Assembly: GCA_026770615.1 (NCBI GenBank)
Contig: MU631940.1
Location: 49,882-63,451 of the forward strand
Source of the DNA: Pavlovales sp. CCMP2436
Lineage: Eukaryota; Haptophyta; Pavlovophyceae; Pavlovales
Reading direction: 5' to 3'
Length of the DNA stretch: 13,570 bases
Shown: positions 7,401-13,243 of the stretch, piece by piece
How the letters are laid out: each line of letters begins with the position of its first letter
How positions within the stretch are numbered: position 1 is the first letter of the stretch
The notes under the pieces: model-generated
What the model was told of the DNA's origin: nothing
Database searches by the model: none
The model's input: the letters and a program-made list of their open reading frames with translations, nothing else
Program-made: the position numbers and the translations under genes

Positions 7401-10307
7401 GCCCGGGGGGAGCGCCGGCGGCGACGGCGCGGCGGCGGAGGCGGACGCGGCGCTCGACGGGCTGCAGGAGAGCCTCGCGCTCGCCGCCGAGCTTGGGCTC
7501 GCCGCGCAGGGCGTGGCGGAGCAGGTGGCCTTCCTCGCCTCGACGCGCCTCACGCCCGAGCCGGTGCGCACGCCCGCCGAGCGGCTGCTGGGCGAGGTGG
7601 CGCTGCTGCGCGCGCGCGTTGAGCTCAAGCGCGCGCGGCTGCAGCTCGCGCTCGAAGACGTGCTCGCGCGCACGTGGCGCGCCGACTACCCGCCACCCGC
7701 GACCGCCGAGGCGGCTGAGCTCGAGCTCGCGGTGCGCCAGTACCTGACGCCGGCCGACAGGTTTGCGCGCGACACGACGAGCGCCAAGCAGGCGTGCGCG
7801 CTCGGCGCCACGGCGGCGCGCCTGCTCGAGGGCACCCCCGCCGGCGCGCGAGCACTACTCGCGCACGGCACGGCGCTCGCCACGCTTGCACGCTGCGGCG
7901 GCGAGCTCGACGGTGCGTGGGACGCGCCGCCGCCGCCGCACGAGGAGGGCGAGGGCGAGGCGGCCCCCGGCGACGGCCCCCAGCTCGCGCCGCTGCCGCT
8001 GCCGCCGCTGGCCGCGCGCGCCGCCGCGACGCTGCGCGACGCGCGGCTGGCCGCGCGCGCAGCGGGCGACTTGGAAGTGGAGGGCGCGGCGGCGCTGGCG
8101 CTGGCGGATGTGCTTGGCAAGCGCGGCGGCGCCGAGGAGGCGGCGGCGGCGCTCGCGCTCGCCTTCTCGTGCGCGGTGGCGGGCGTCGCGCGCGGCGCGT
8201 GGGAGAGCGCGGCCGAGCCACAGAACGCCGAGCGCCAGCGCCACCGACACCGCGCGGCGCTGCGCGCGGCGAGCCGGCCGGCGGCGGCGACGGCGGCGCG
8301 CGCTCTGGAGGGGTCGCTCTTCAGATCGTCGCCCGCGTTCAGGGCGCTGCGCGTGCCGCCGTCACCGCTGCACGCGCTGCTGGGCGCGCGCTCGGACGCG
8401 GACGTCGAGGCGGCCGCGGCGGGCGCGAGCGACGACGCGGAGGCCGCGGCCGAGGCGGCAGCTGCCACGGCACTGCTCGACGGCGGCGGCGGCGGCAAGG
8501 GGGGCAAGCCGGGCGCGCCCGCCGTGGCCACAGGAGACGGCGTCGCGCTCGCCGCCGCGCTCGCGGCGGCGCGCGGGCGTCTGCCGCCGGGCTCGGGCTT
8601 AAGAGTGGTACAGCTGATGCTCAGCGCCGAGCGCGACGCCATCTACGCCGTCGCCGTGCGCGCGTCGCCCGCCGAGCCGCCCGCCGGCGCGCCGCCGCCG
8701 GCGGTCGCGCAGGACGCGCCGCCGCGCGTGGCCGTCTGCCGCGTGCCCGTGGACCAGCGCGCGCTTGGCCGCTGCCTGCTCGACGCGTTCGAGCTGCGCG
8801 CGCGCCTCGAGAAGGTCCGCCTCTCGCGCGACGGCCCCGCGGCGCCCGCCGACGCGGGGGCGGTGGACGGCCTGGAGGACGCGGCCGAGTCGGCGCTCGC
8901 CACGATCGTAGCGGCCGCCGACGCGCTGCTCGCGCGAGCGCTCGCGCCGCTCGCCGCCGTGCTCGAGCCCGCGGCCGACGAGCTGGCTGCCGCCGCCGCG
9001 CTGGCCGATGCGAGTAAGCAGCCGCTGCTGCCCTTCAGAACGCACCTGCTGCTCTGCGCAGACGAGCTGCTCGCGCCGCTGCCGCTCGAGGGCCTCGCCG
9101 TGTGCACGCGTCCGCATGTGGCCTCCGTGAGCCGCGACTTCTCCTTCGCCTTCGTCGCGCGGCGCCTCGGCACACTCGCGCGCGCCAAGGACGGCGGCGT
9201 CTCGCGCGCGAAGGTTGGCTACTGCATCGACCCGAGCGCCGAGGTGGCCGAAGTGCGCGCGCGCTTTGCGCAGGCACTGCTCGCAGGCAAGGAGGCCGCC
9301 GTCCCGTGGGTGGCGGCCGCGGCCGCGTCCAAGGAGGGCGGGCCGAGCTGGGCCGCGCAGCTCGACGGCGCGTCCGCCACGCCCGCCGACGGAGACTGGC
9401 AGGCGGCGCTCGAGCGCTCGTCGCTCTTCGTGTACGCCGGCCTCTCGAAGCTGCTGGCCTACGCGCAGCCCGCGCCCGTCGCCGCCGCGGCGCTCGACGG
9501 GCTCGGCGTGGCGCTGCTGTGCGACCAGCTCTTCACCGAGGTAAGGGGGGAGCTCGCGTCCAGCCCCTGCGCCTCGCCCCCGCACGCCGCCACGCCTTCC
9601 GCTCACGCCCCGTGCCCTGCCCCGCCGCCCGCACGCTCGCCCGCGTGCAGAGCTCGATCCGGCGGCAGGGCAAGCTCGACAACCGCAAGGGCCCCAACCG
9701 GCTGCGGCACGAGACGTCCTATCGCACTGCGCTGCTTCTCGCCGTGCGCGGAACGCTGTGTGTCGTTCTTAATCAATGGGTAAGCCGCTCCTCGCGCGCG
9801 CGCCCACCGGGTTGGCGCCAGCTGGCAGGCTTATATATATATATATCAGTAATATATTGAGTGCTTAGCGGGCGGGGCCTGCGTATGCGCCTACGCCGCC
9901 GCTCTCACCCACACCTTTGCCCCTCTTTCCTGGCGCAGGCGTCGACGGCGGAGGACAACCACGCACTGCTCGTCGGCACCCTCACCGCGCTCGGCGAGGG
10001 GCTGCCCGTCGGCGAGGCCGTTGCCGTCGCAGCCGGGCGGACCGAGCTCTCCGCGCGGCCGCCGTCGCCGGGTGGTGACAAGCCCGGTAACCGCGGAGGC
10101 AGCACGATCAAGCCCGTCTCGGCCCAGCCCAAGAGCAGTGGCAAGGGCAGCGGATCCAGACATGCCACGCTCGCCCCGGACGAGGCGGCAGGCTCCGCGC
10201 CCACGCGCCGGTGCAGCGCCCTCGCGCCCGTCGTGTACGGCTCACCGCTTGTGCGGATGGCCGACATCGTGGTGGCCGATAAGGGGGACAGCAAGGGCAA
10301 GAAGTGA
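1..10307 (+). CDS. CFAP46: CFAP46-like ciliary central-pair protein, 14 exons, 5'-partial
   Basis: Spliced gene, join of 1-118, 727-801, 1134-1267, 1639-1884, 2095-2490, 2951-3037, 3209-3564, 3938-4040, 4505-4585, 4882-4968, 5115-5195, 5515-9540, 9651-9779 and 9939-10307. All phases agree, giving 2,095 residues and a TGA stop. Known role of the family: CFAP46/FAP46 is a large (about 2,700 residues in animals and green algae) helical, TPR-like scaffold of the C1d projection of the ciliary central apparatus, working with CFAP54, CFAP74 and CFAP221, and needed for normal beat. Seen here: the family-like GEGWLLLNG segment (exon 2), [14 protein letters not shown] across exons 7-8, [12 protein letters not shown] (exon 11), [12 protein letters not shown] (near residue 830), [10 protein letters not shown] and VSRDFSF (near 1770-1790), and VVLNQW and VVYGSP at the C-terminus. 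The N-terminal ~500-600 residues are upstream. Low-complexity Ala/Gly insertions are frequent. The family call rests on remembered resemblance, not a search. Confidence 0.83.
119..726 (+). other. Intron 1 (GC-AG)
   Basis: 608 nt without convincing coding signal. It holds a diverged repeat seen near 150-180, again near 518-549 (about 31 nt, six differences) and more weakly near 356-378. A C-rich stretch of degenerate CCCNAACC units follows from about 595, and an acceptor-like duplicate lies at 669-671, 55 nt before the used acceptor at 726. A small open frame at 165-371 has no coding character. Confidence 0.55.
727..801 (+). CDS. CFAP46: CFAP46 exon 2
   Basis: 75 nt between acceptor TTGGCAG at 726 and donor G|GTACGA at 802. 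It encodes [20 protein letters not shown] followed by HNLS. The pattern of a small residue, Trp, two hydrophobics and Asn in a TPR-like helix fits the CFAP46 family (animal versions have a W-x-x-x-N-A-x-x-x-W-N-like segment). It enters in phase 2 and leaves in phase 1. Confidence 0.72.
802..1133 (+). repeat. Intron 2 with CTA and AATGCG/AATGCC microsatellites
   Basis: The intron holds an ACT/CTA trinucleotide run (about 820-864), a hexamer array of AATGCG and AATGCC (about 865-990), three telomere-like CCCTAA units (991-1009) and an AT-rich 3' part. The acceptor is GAGCAG at 1133. Both strands of the hexamer array are open (RMRMRM, IRIRIR) purely because of the repeat. Nothing else is recognisable. 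Confidence 0.75.
1134..1267 (+). CDS. CFAP46: CFAP46 exon 3
   Basis: 134 nt completing a split Ala codon, then [11 protein letters not shown] and a helix [19 protein letters not shown] ending in SLQ. The donor is CTGCAG|GTGTGC at 1268. Phase runs 1 in, 0 out, matching both neighbours. The helical Leu/Arg/Ala pattern is TPR-like. Confidence 0.72.
1268..1638 (+). repeat. Intron 3: poly-C runs and ACATACTGCAG tandem array
   Basis: Two poly-C runs (about 57 C at 1275-1331 and 66 C at 1335-1400) are separated only by TGG. An 11-bp tandem array of ACATACTGCAG/ACATACTGCAT units follows at about 1463-1550, then a C/T-rich tract and the acceptor CGCTGCAG at 1638. An acceptor-like copy with partial exon 4 similarity lies at 1432-1455. 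The long Pro and Gly open frames here are translations of the homopolymer. Confidence 0.8.
1639..1884 (+). CDS. CFAP46: CFAP46 exon 4
   Basis: 246 nt, phase 0 on both sides. It encodes [20 protein letters not shown], then an acidic, Gly/Lys/Ala-rich linker ([15 protein letters not shown], then a [15 protein letters not shown] stretch), and ends AAEVLQ at donor CTGCAG|GTGTGT. The charged insertion between two helices looks like a lineage-specific loop. Confidence 0.75.
1885..2094 (+). other. Intron 4
   Basis: 210 nt with a TGTGTGCG microsatellite just after the donor, a TTTTATTTTCATTTTCA-type T-rich run, and an AT-rich tail with CAACAACGAC repeats before acceptor ACTGCAG at 2094. Confidence 0.7.
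2095..2490 (+). CDS. CFAP46: CFAP46 exon 5
   Basis: 396 nt (132 codons), phase 0 in and out. It encodes [20 protein letters not shown], then [20 protein letters not shown] near its end and EWRPFAQ at the donor (GCGCAG|GTGAGA). Together with exon 4 it gives a helix-turn-helix series ([12 protein letters not shown]) like the TPR arrays of CFAP46. Confidence 0.8.
2491..2950 (+). repeat. Intron 5 with TTAGAATAC minisatellite
   Basis: 460 nt. At about 2503-2660 a degenerate repeat of roughly 20-25 bp built on ATTAGAATACNGYGTTCAT occurs several times. AT-rich sequence follows, then a duplicate acceptor-like site at 2841-2862 (TTCTCAG|GCGGAGTG) 103 nt before the used acceptor at 2950 (TTCGCAG|GCGGAGTG). 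Confidence 0.7.
2951..3037 (+). CDS. CFAP46: CFAP46 exon 6, GC donor
   Basis: 87 nt, phase 0. It encodes [20 protein letters not shown] followed by ELSAQLRTQ. The frame stops at 3056-3058 and has no downstream GT. The donor I infer is CGCAG|GCACAC at 3038, the same GC-type context as exon 1. Joining to exon 7 keeps the frame ([17 protein letters not shown]). Confidence 0.65.
3038..3208 (+). other. Intron 6 (GC-AG)
   Basis: 171 nt, strongly pyrimidine-rich, with CATCATCCTCATTCTTCTTC-type runs and a (TTC)n tract before acceptor CTGCGCAG at 3208. Donor and acceptor both sit in GCAG|GC. Confidence 0.6.
3209..3564 (+). CDS. CFAP46: CFAP46 exon 7 (possible 51-nt longer form)
   Basis: 356 nt. It encodes [20 protein letters not shown], a helix with [20 protein letters not shown], an Ala/Gly/Pro-rich low-complexity loop, an acidic stretch ([10 protein letters not shown]) and [10 protein letters not shown]. 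The donor is GACAT|GTACGC at 3565. The final M codon is completed by the first base of exon 8, giving [18 protein letters not shown], a family-like segment. The same donor recurs 51 nt later at 3616 in a tandem copy. Confidence 0.75.
3548..3649 (+). repeat. 51-bp tandem duplication containing the exon 7 donor
   Basis: Two identical-looking copies (from 3548 and from 3599) carry AAGCTGAGACAGGACAT|GTACGCC and then GCTACT and CATCAT repeats. The period of 51 is a multiple of three, so use of either donor keeps frame. Use of the second would add 17 residues. Confidence 0.85.
3565..3937 (+). other. Intron 7
   Basis: 373 nt with the second 51-bp copy at its 5' end, then a stretch rich in AATACTAAT/AATGCTAAT-type units (about 3775-3925), resembling the AATGC units of intron 2. 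The acceptor is GGATAG at 3937. Confidence 0.7.
3938..4040 (+). CDS. CFAP46: CFAP46 exon 8
   Basis: 103 nt completing the Met codon and encoding [20 protein letters not shown] then [14 protein letters not shown]. This is a recognisable helical repeat with LGEAG, family-like for CFAP46. The donor is CACGAG|GTGATC at 4041. Confidence 0.85.
4041..4504 (+). other. Intron 8 with CCTAGGCCTTAGG repeats
   Basis: 464 nt. It contains an AAT run, a diverged copy of the exon 8 end plus donor at about 4135-4172, a CTGGCCCTGG/CCTAGGCCTTAGGT palindromic repeat block (about 4200-4310) and a long C-rich tract up to acceptor GCTCAG at 4504. Confidence 0.7.
4505..4585 (+). CDS. CFAP46: CFAP46 exon 9
   Basis: 81 nt, phase 0, encoding [20 protein letters not shown] then GEMARLK. 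It fits the position where CFAP46 proteins have a basic helix after the LGEAG repeat. The donor is CTCAAG|GTAATC. Confidence 0.75.
4586..4881 (+). repeat. Intron 9: ATAATATGATCAGA repeats and a pseudo-exon duplication
   Basis: It contains about three to four units of a 15-bp ATAATATGATCAGAG repeat (4604-4660), a telomere-like TAACCCTAACCCTAAC (4697-4712), then a ~106-bp imperfect duplication. The block from 4731 (ATACGAATACTAATCATATAT then AAGGACTCTTCGGCTGA) recurs from 4838 and leads into the real exon 10. A TA run precedes the acceptor TATAAG at 4881. Confidence 0.75.
4777..4810 (+). pseudogene. Degenerate copy of the start of CFAP46 exon 10
   Basis: GACTCTTCGGCTGA is identical to the exon 10 start, preceded by the same AAG acceptor. 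It then diverges with a small deletion and reads into non-coding AATAACATATAT. It lies 105 nt upstream of the functional exon and is part of the tandem duplication described for intron 9. Confidence 0.7.
4882..4968 (+). CDS. CFAP46: CFAP46 exon 10
   Basis: 87 nt, phase 0, encoding [20 protein letters not shown] then KAEALTAFK. The donor is TTCAAG|GTATTG. Reading on into exon 11 gives [16 protein letters not shown], a continuous amphipathic helix, which supports the junction. Confidence 0.8.
4969..5114 (+). other. Intron 10
   Basis: 146 nt. The AT-rich 5' part is followed by a C-rich tract with degenerate CCCNAACCC units and CCACCA repeats, and the acceptor is GTCTCTCAG at 5114. Confidence 0.75.
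5115..5195 (+). CDS. CFAP46: CFAP46 exon 11
   Basis: 81 nt, phase 0, encoding [20 protein letters not shown] then GEWLFAK. The LVEFGEWLF stretch is one of the clearer family-like segments. The donor is GCAAAG|GTAACT. Confidence 0.85.
5196..5514 (+). other. Intron 11 with repeat-element fragment
   Basis: 319 nt. A fragment of the MITE-like element lies immediately after the donor (5201-5250). A (TTTTTTG)n run is at about 5300-5340 and a C-rich CCCNGACCC tract at about 5430-5485. The acceptor is GCTTCGCAG at 5514. Confidence 0.8.
5201..5250 (-). mobile_element. MITE-like repeat fragment in intron 11
   Basis: The stretch starting TACTGATAGGGATTCAAGCT is the reverse complement of the right end of the elements near 10690 and 11025 (same GATTCAAGCTGG, GTCTGACTGT and GTTGTGCT blocks, few differences). 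It begins six bases after the exon 11 donor. Confidence 0.75.
5515..9540 (+). CDS. CFAP46: CFAP46 exon 12 (4,026-nt exon)
   Basis: One open block of 1,342 codons (residues 589-1930 of the partial protein), phase 0 on both sides, about three quarters or more GC. It starts [20 protein letters not shown], then a Gly/Ser/Ala-rich loop, [17 protein letters not shown] (near 712), a Lys-rich helix ([20 protein letters not shown]), [15 protein letters not shown] and [12 protein letters not shown] (near 805-835). Long alpha-helical TPR-like repeats run to about 1600. From 1618 a CHAT-like region begins ([20 protein letters not shown]), with [20 protein letters not shown] near 1767 and [15 protein letters not shown]. 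The donor is ACCGAG|GTAAGG at 9541. Long antisense open frames here are GC-driven shadows. Confidence 0.88.
9541..9650 (+). other. Intron 12
   Basis: 110 nt, C-rich (CCCCTGCGCC, CCCTGCCCCG), with GTAAGG donor and GCGTGCAG acceptor. Reading through would abandon the family-like frame found in exon 13. Confidence 0.8.
9651..9779 (+). CDS. CFAP46: CFAP46 exon 13
   Basis: 129 nt, phase 0, encoding [20 protein letters not shown] then [20 protein letters not shown] and NQW. The hydrophobic strand ending in NQW corresponds to the V-x-x-x-x-W strand of CHAT-type domains and to the CFAP46 C-terminus. The donor is CAATGG|GTAAGC. Confidence 0.88.
9780..9938 (+). other. Intron 13
   Basis: 159 nt with a short TA run (about 9833-9847), then a pyrimidine-rich tract and acceptor TGGCGCAG at 9938. 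Confidence 0.8.
9939..10307 (+). CDS. CFAP46: CFAP46 exon 14 (3' terminal coding exon)
   Basis: 369 nt including TGA at 10305-10307. It encodes [20 protein letters not shown] then [11 protein letters not shown], a Ser/Lys/Gly-rich loop, and the C-terminal [20 protein letters not shown] with a lysine-rich tail. The acidic D-N-H-x-L-L helix followed by G-x-x-x-G-E-A-V and the late YGSP strand repeat the order seen at the end of CHAT domains. No AATAAA signal is visible in the next 150 nt. Confidence 0.87.
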   Translation, partial: ASTAEDNHALLVGTLTALGEGLPVGEAVAVAAGRTELSARPPSPGGDKPGNRGGSTIKPVSAQPKSSGKGSGSRHATLAPDEAAGSAPTRRCSALAPVVYGSPLVRMADIVVADKGDSKGKK

Positions 10308-10573
10308 TATGACGCAAAAAGTGATACGATGTCCCCGATCTCGCTATGTGCATATTATTATTACTATTGTTAAGCCCTCTGAATCAAAAAGCCGTCGTCC
10401 GCCGCTCATCGAAACTCCGTGAGCCTACCGTCGATCAGATTGAGATTGATATATTAGGAGAATTCCGGTGAAGATAATACAGATCATTTCTAATTATGAA
10501 CAGCAACCAGCAGATCATCTCCCTACACGCCCTTACCCGGGCACACTACCGGAGATCCATTGGCACGCGCGGT
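10308..10573. other. 3' flank of CFAP46, no gene seen
   Basis: 266 nt of mixed composition that presumably includes the 3' UTR. No recognisable coding region, RNA gene or canonical polyadenylation hexamer. A frame open through 10422 is only an overlapping frame of exon 14. Confidence 0.5.
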
Positions 10574-10690
10574 GGCGCCCAAGCCAGCGCAGCCTACTAA
10601 AGCACGCAGCAAGCAATGGGCGACGCAGCGCTCAGACCAGCACAACATTCAGAACAGTCAGACGCCAGCTTGAATACCTATCATAAATTT
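10574..10690 (+). mobile_element. MITE-like repeat, copy 1 (right portion)
   Basis: The stretch from GGCGCCCAAGCCAGCGCAGC through the GACGCCAGCTTGAAT end matches 10917-11025 with scattered differences (for example GCCTACTAAAGC against GCCGACTAAGGA). The left inverted repeat is missing or too diverged to see. Confidence 0.8.
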
Positions 10691-10865
10691 ATACAAGAAG
10701 AATCCAATCTAACATCTTGAGGCCACCACCCTAGCGCTTCGCCCTCGTTGGGCGTTACGAGCTCGATAATGTATAGAGCTCGACAGTCAAGCGGTATTAA
10801 AGGTCGTCCGCCCGATAAATACCGCCGTATAAACGGGTATGCCCGCCTTAAGATTTATATTACTG
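10691..10865. other. Spacer between repeat copies, no gene seen
   Basis: Mixed-composition DNA with GAGCTCGATA...GAGCTCGAC repeats near 10760-10782 and a GGTCGTCCGCC...GCCGTATAAACGG block (10801-10840) whose two parts recur in swapped order near 11147-11168. No coding signal. Confidence 0.5.
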
Positions 10866-11025
10866 ATATGGATTCAAGCTGGCGTCGCTGACTATCCTAG
10901 AAGATTTATATAAAATGGCGCCCAAGCCAGCGCAGCCGACTAAGGAACGCAGCAGGCAATGGGCGACGCAGCGCTCAGACCAGCACAACATTCAGGACAG
11001 TCAGACGCCAGCTTGAATCCCTATA
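10866..11025 (+). mobile_element. MITE-like repeat, copy 2, with terminal inverted repeats
   Basis: The left end 10866-10898 (GGATTCAAGCTGGCGTC...TGACTATCCT) is the near-perfect inverse of the right end 10994-11025 (AGGACAGTCA...GCCAGCTTGAATCC), with a 2-nt indel and about two mismatches over some 30 nt. The total is about 160 bp with no internal open frame, which fits a non-autonomous DNA transposon or similar element. Confidence 0.75.
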
Positions 11026-11084
11026 ATAAATATACCAGCTCCCCACTTCGGTGTAGCGCGTAGGAGCCTGCGTCGGAGCGCTAA

Positions 11085-11309
11085 GATCAGCCTGACTTTA
11101 ACTTTAAACGTACCGCCAGCCCGAACCCCCCTACATTAATATACTCGCCGTATAAACGGTCGTCCGCCCTCCGTTGCCCAGAGAGCCTTGACGAACAAGC
11201 AGAAAGGCTCGAAGCGGTTATGAAGCAGGGCGGCCTCGGCCAGCTGGAGCAGGCGGAACAGCATCGGTCAGTACGCCCATTTGCAACCTGCGTCCAAGCA
11301 TAACCCACT
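11085..11309 (+). other. Unrecognised open frame, possible gene remnant
   Basis: The plus strand is open for 74 codons to TAA at 11307-11309 without an early ATG. Its second half, including ESLDEQAERLEAVMKQGGLG and QLEQAEQHR, is polar and helix-like rather than biased filler. I do not recognise it. It could be a fragment of a decayed gene or transposon, or chance. The opposite-strand frame (11087-11356) looks less protein-like. Confidence 0.25.
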
Positions 11310-11656
11310 GCCCAGCCCCCCATTCTCCCCTTAACCCACAGGTCCTCCTCGGGCATCAGGTTCTCCCCCCCCCTCCTGGACGTACATCGAACCTATTTAG
11401 AATAGTGGTGAGCTGTTCAATTTCTTATCAAACGCCTGGTCCCAAATCCGTCTAGAGAAGGTGAAGGTTCTTGCTGGACATGAGAGTTGAGAAGCACTCG
11501 GATTTAGGGACCCGTCCAGGCATAAATGGGCAAAGGATAAAAAACCAATTTTTTAACCAGTTTGGATGTTATTTATGTAACTATTGTTCGCATTATTTAA
11601 GCACCACCCCACCTCGGCCGAGCGTCACTCTGTTGAACTTTAGCGTCACCTTGCTT
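11310..11656. other. No gene seen
   Basis: About 350 nt of ordinary composition with a short C run near 11366 and an A/T-rich patch near 11535-11600. The 76-codon frame at 11471-11701 has no recognisable domain. Confidence 0.5.
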
Positions 11657-12004
11657 GCGGTGGTACCAAAGCGCCGACAGAGCTCCGAGCAGGTGATTTA
11701 GTTAGGGTTTTTTGGAGATGGGTTCACGTCCAGTATTCGCGCCAGGACACCTTGTCTTGTACGGCCTTGCCCCTGTTCGTTGAGACGCCAATGCCGACTA
11801 CTTGCCCGTCAAGGTTGAAGCCAATTAGATGCGGTGGTACCGCCGACAGAGCTTCGAGCAGGCGATTTCGTTCGGGTTTTCTTGAAGATGGGTTCCACGT
11901 CCGGTAGTCTCGTCAGATTGCGCCAGGATGCCTTGTCTCTGTGTGGCCTTGCCCAAGCTCGTCGAGACGCCAACGCCGACTGCTTGCCCGTCAAGGTTGA
12001 AGCC
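11657..12004. repeat. ~174-bp tandem duplication (two diverged copies)
   Basis: Copy 1 (11657-11823) and copy 2 (11831-12004) both start GCGGTGGTACC and end CTTGCCCGTCAAGGTTGAAG, with substitutions and small indels between. On the plus strand both copies read PTELRAGD(L/F)VRVF. On the minus strand both read GFNLDGQ. The second copy is open on both strands and the first is interrupted on minus. Confidence 0.8.
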
Positions 12005-12232
12005 GACGTTGTTGAGCTCGCGAGTTAGGTCGTAGCCGCAGGAGATCATTATATATATATATAGGCTCAGCATGGTTCAACAGGTTTTGTTCACTCACTG
12101 ACTTGGTCGACGTCAGACGTTAGTCCTGGCAGCAGGGATGGTGGTGGTAGAGGTGAGGTTGGTGGTGAACTCGTAGCAATTGCCACAGGTTCCCCCCCCT
12201 CTCCCCCCCCCACACACAACGCTCACGTCCAT
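12005..12232. other. Spacer, no gene seen
   Basis: It contains a TA run (about 12049-12062), a GGTGGTGGTAGAGGTGAGGTTGG purine-rich patch in part, and short C runs near 12189-12212. No coding signal. Confidence 0.5.
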
Positions 12233-12391
12233 TTAGGTGCGTGTGCCCTGTCCGCCGCGGCCGCCGCGACCGCCGCGGCCACCGCGGCCGAGGCGTGCGC
12301 CCCGGTCGGCATTGTGGCTGCGCCAGTTGTCGTCACGGTACCCGCCGTCCGCGTGCGCAGGGGCGTCCTCGGGCCCGTTTGCAGTAGGAGA
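12233..12391 (-). other. RGG-rich open frame, 52 codons, 5' broken
   Basis: The minus-strand frame ends TAA at 12233-12235 and is open back to TGA at 12392-12394. It encodes SPTANGPEDAPAHADGGYRD, then DNWRSHNADRGARL and four RGG/GRGG repeats. RGG boxes are typical of RNA-binding tails. It overlaps the end of the LINE-like frame by one reading-frame shift, so it may be the tail of that element or a separate exon remnant. Confidence 0.4.
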
Positions 12392-12570
12392 TCAACGGTC
12401 GTCCGTTGCGTCGCGGTGCGTTGACCCACGATGTCATGAACATGCAAGGAAGTCTTGACATGCTCATGAGCATCACATGTCCCGCCCAGCGTAATTTCCG
12501 ATTGGAAATATACTGGTCGAGCCCGTCCCATACCCCCCGCAACCGATGACACGCGTGCGTGGATCCAAGC
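12333..12570 (-). pseudogene. Decayed C-terminus of a non-LTR (LINE-type) retrotransposon ORF
   Basis: The minus-strand frame encodes LDQYISNRKLRWAGHVMLMS, then MSRLPCMFMTSWV and PRRNGRPLISY, and stops at 12333-12335. The order LRWxGHVxRM, RLPxxxxxxWV, RRxGRP is the well-known tail following reverse transcriptase in many LINE ORF2 proteins. Only this tail is present. No reverse transcriptase or endonuclease domain lies in the window, so it is a 5'-truncated or fragmented copy. The open frame continues to 12746 without further recognisable motif. Confidence 0.7.
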
Positions 12571-12702
12571 GTGGCCCTGCTGATCACTACACGGCCGCTG
12601 GGACTGCTTTGTCGCCGGTGCGATGTCCTCCCGCCCTCTAAGTCCAGGTGCAGAGTCCTCCCGCAGATCAAATGCCTCCAAGGATCCACCTTGAGGCGCT
12701 GC

Positions 12703-12858
12703 GGATCTGACCCGAAGTCAGATCCAAACTCAATAGATTCTTGCATCTGTCAAAAAATAGACCCAGAATAAACTATCTGCTAGATCCGCCAGAAAACAGA
12801 TCCAAAATAATTTATCCACGGATCCGACACAAAAACAGATCCAAACCTAGCGTCAGCA
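12703..12858. repeat. 39-bp minisatellite, four diverged units
   Basis: Units start near 12703, 12743, 12782 and 12820, each built on (G/A)GATCYG(A/C)C-x-AAAACAGATCCAAA. The first unit contains a perfect 9-bp inverted repeat, GGATCTGAC-CCGAA-GTCAGATCC (12703-12725). Confidence 0.75.
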
Positions 12859-13130
12859 GATCCCGGCCAGACGGCTAGTTAATCGCCCGAGCAAATGCCA
12901 TGAACTAATCACCCATGAAAAGTTAGTTTACCTTACTCTTCTCGTCATGCAGCCCCTCAACCCGTGCGATGGACAGAACAGCCGTCTGGTCATGTGCTTA
13001 CCGACCTATCACTAACCCCTTGCACTAACCGAAAAGTCCCCTAATCTTTCTAAGCCCAAGTACGACCCGGACCCGTTTCTTGGGCCAGGGAGTGGGGAGT
13101 GGGGGGTACGCAGCTCGCCGAGGCCGCCGC
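12859..13130. other. No gene seen
   Basis: About 270 nt of mixed composition with a G-rich patch GGGAGTGGGGAGTGGGGGG at 13088-13106. No coding signal or RNA gene recognised. Confidence 0.5.
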
Positions 13131-13240
13131 AAACGCATTTGTTAGATTTTAAACAAGTTGTCTAAAGGGTTAAACCAACCTGTTTAAACGCATTTGTTAG
13201 ATTGAAAATAAGTTGTCTATACTGTTAAACCAACCTGTTA
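13131..13240. repeat. 55-bp tandem repeat, two copies
   Basis: Copies at 13131-13185 and 13186-13240 share AAACGCATTTGTTAGATT, AAGTTGTCTA and GTTAAACCAACCTGTT, with a handful of differences in between. Confidence 0.85.
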
Positions 13241-13243
13241 ACC

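Noticed and set aside
12223..12681. 152-codon minus-strand frame overlapping the LINE remnant as its own gene
   Set aside because: It is mostly a shadow. The LINE motifs are in the neighbouring frame, and its end is Ala-rich from reading the RGG-coding GGC/CGC repeats out of frame.
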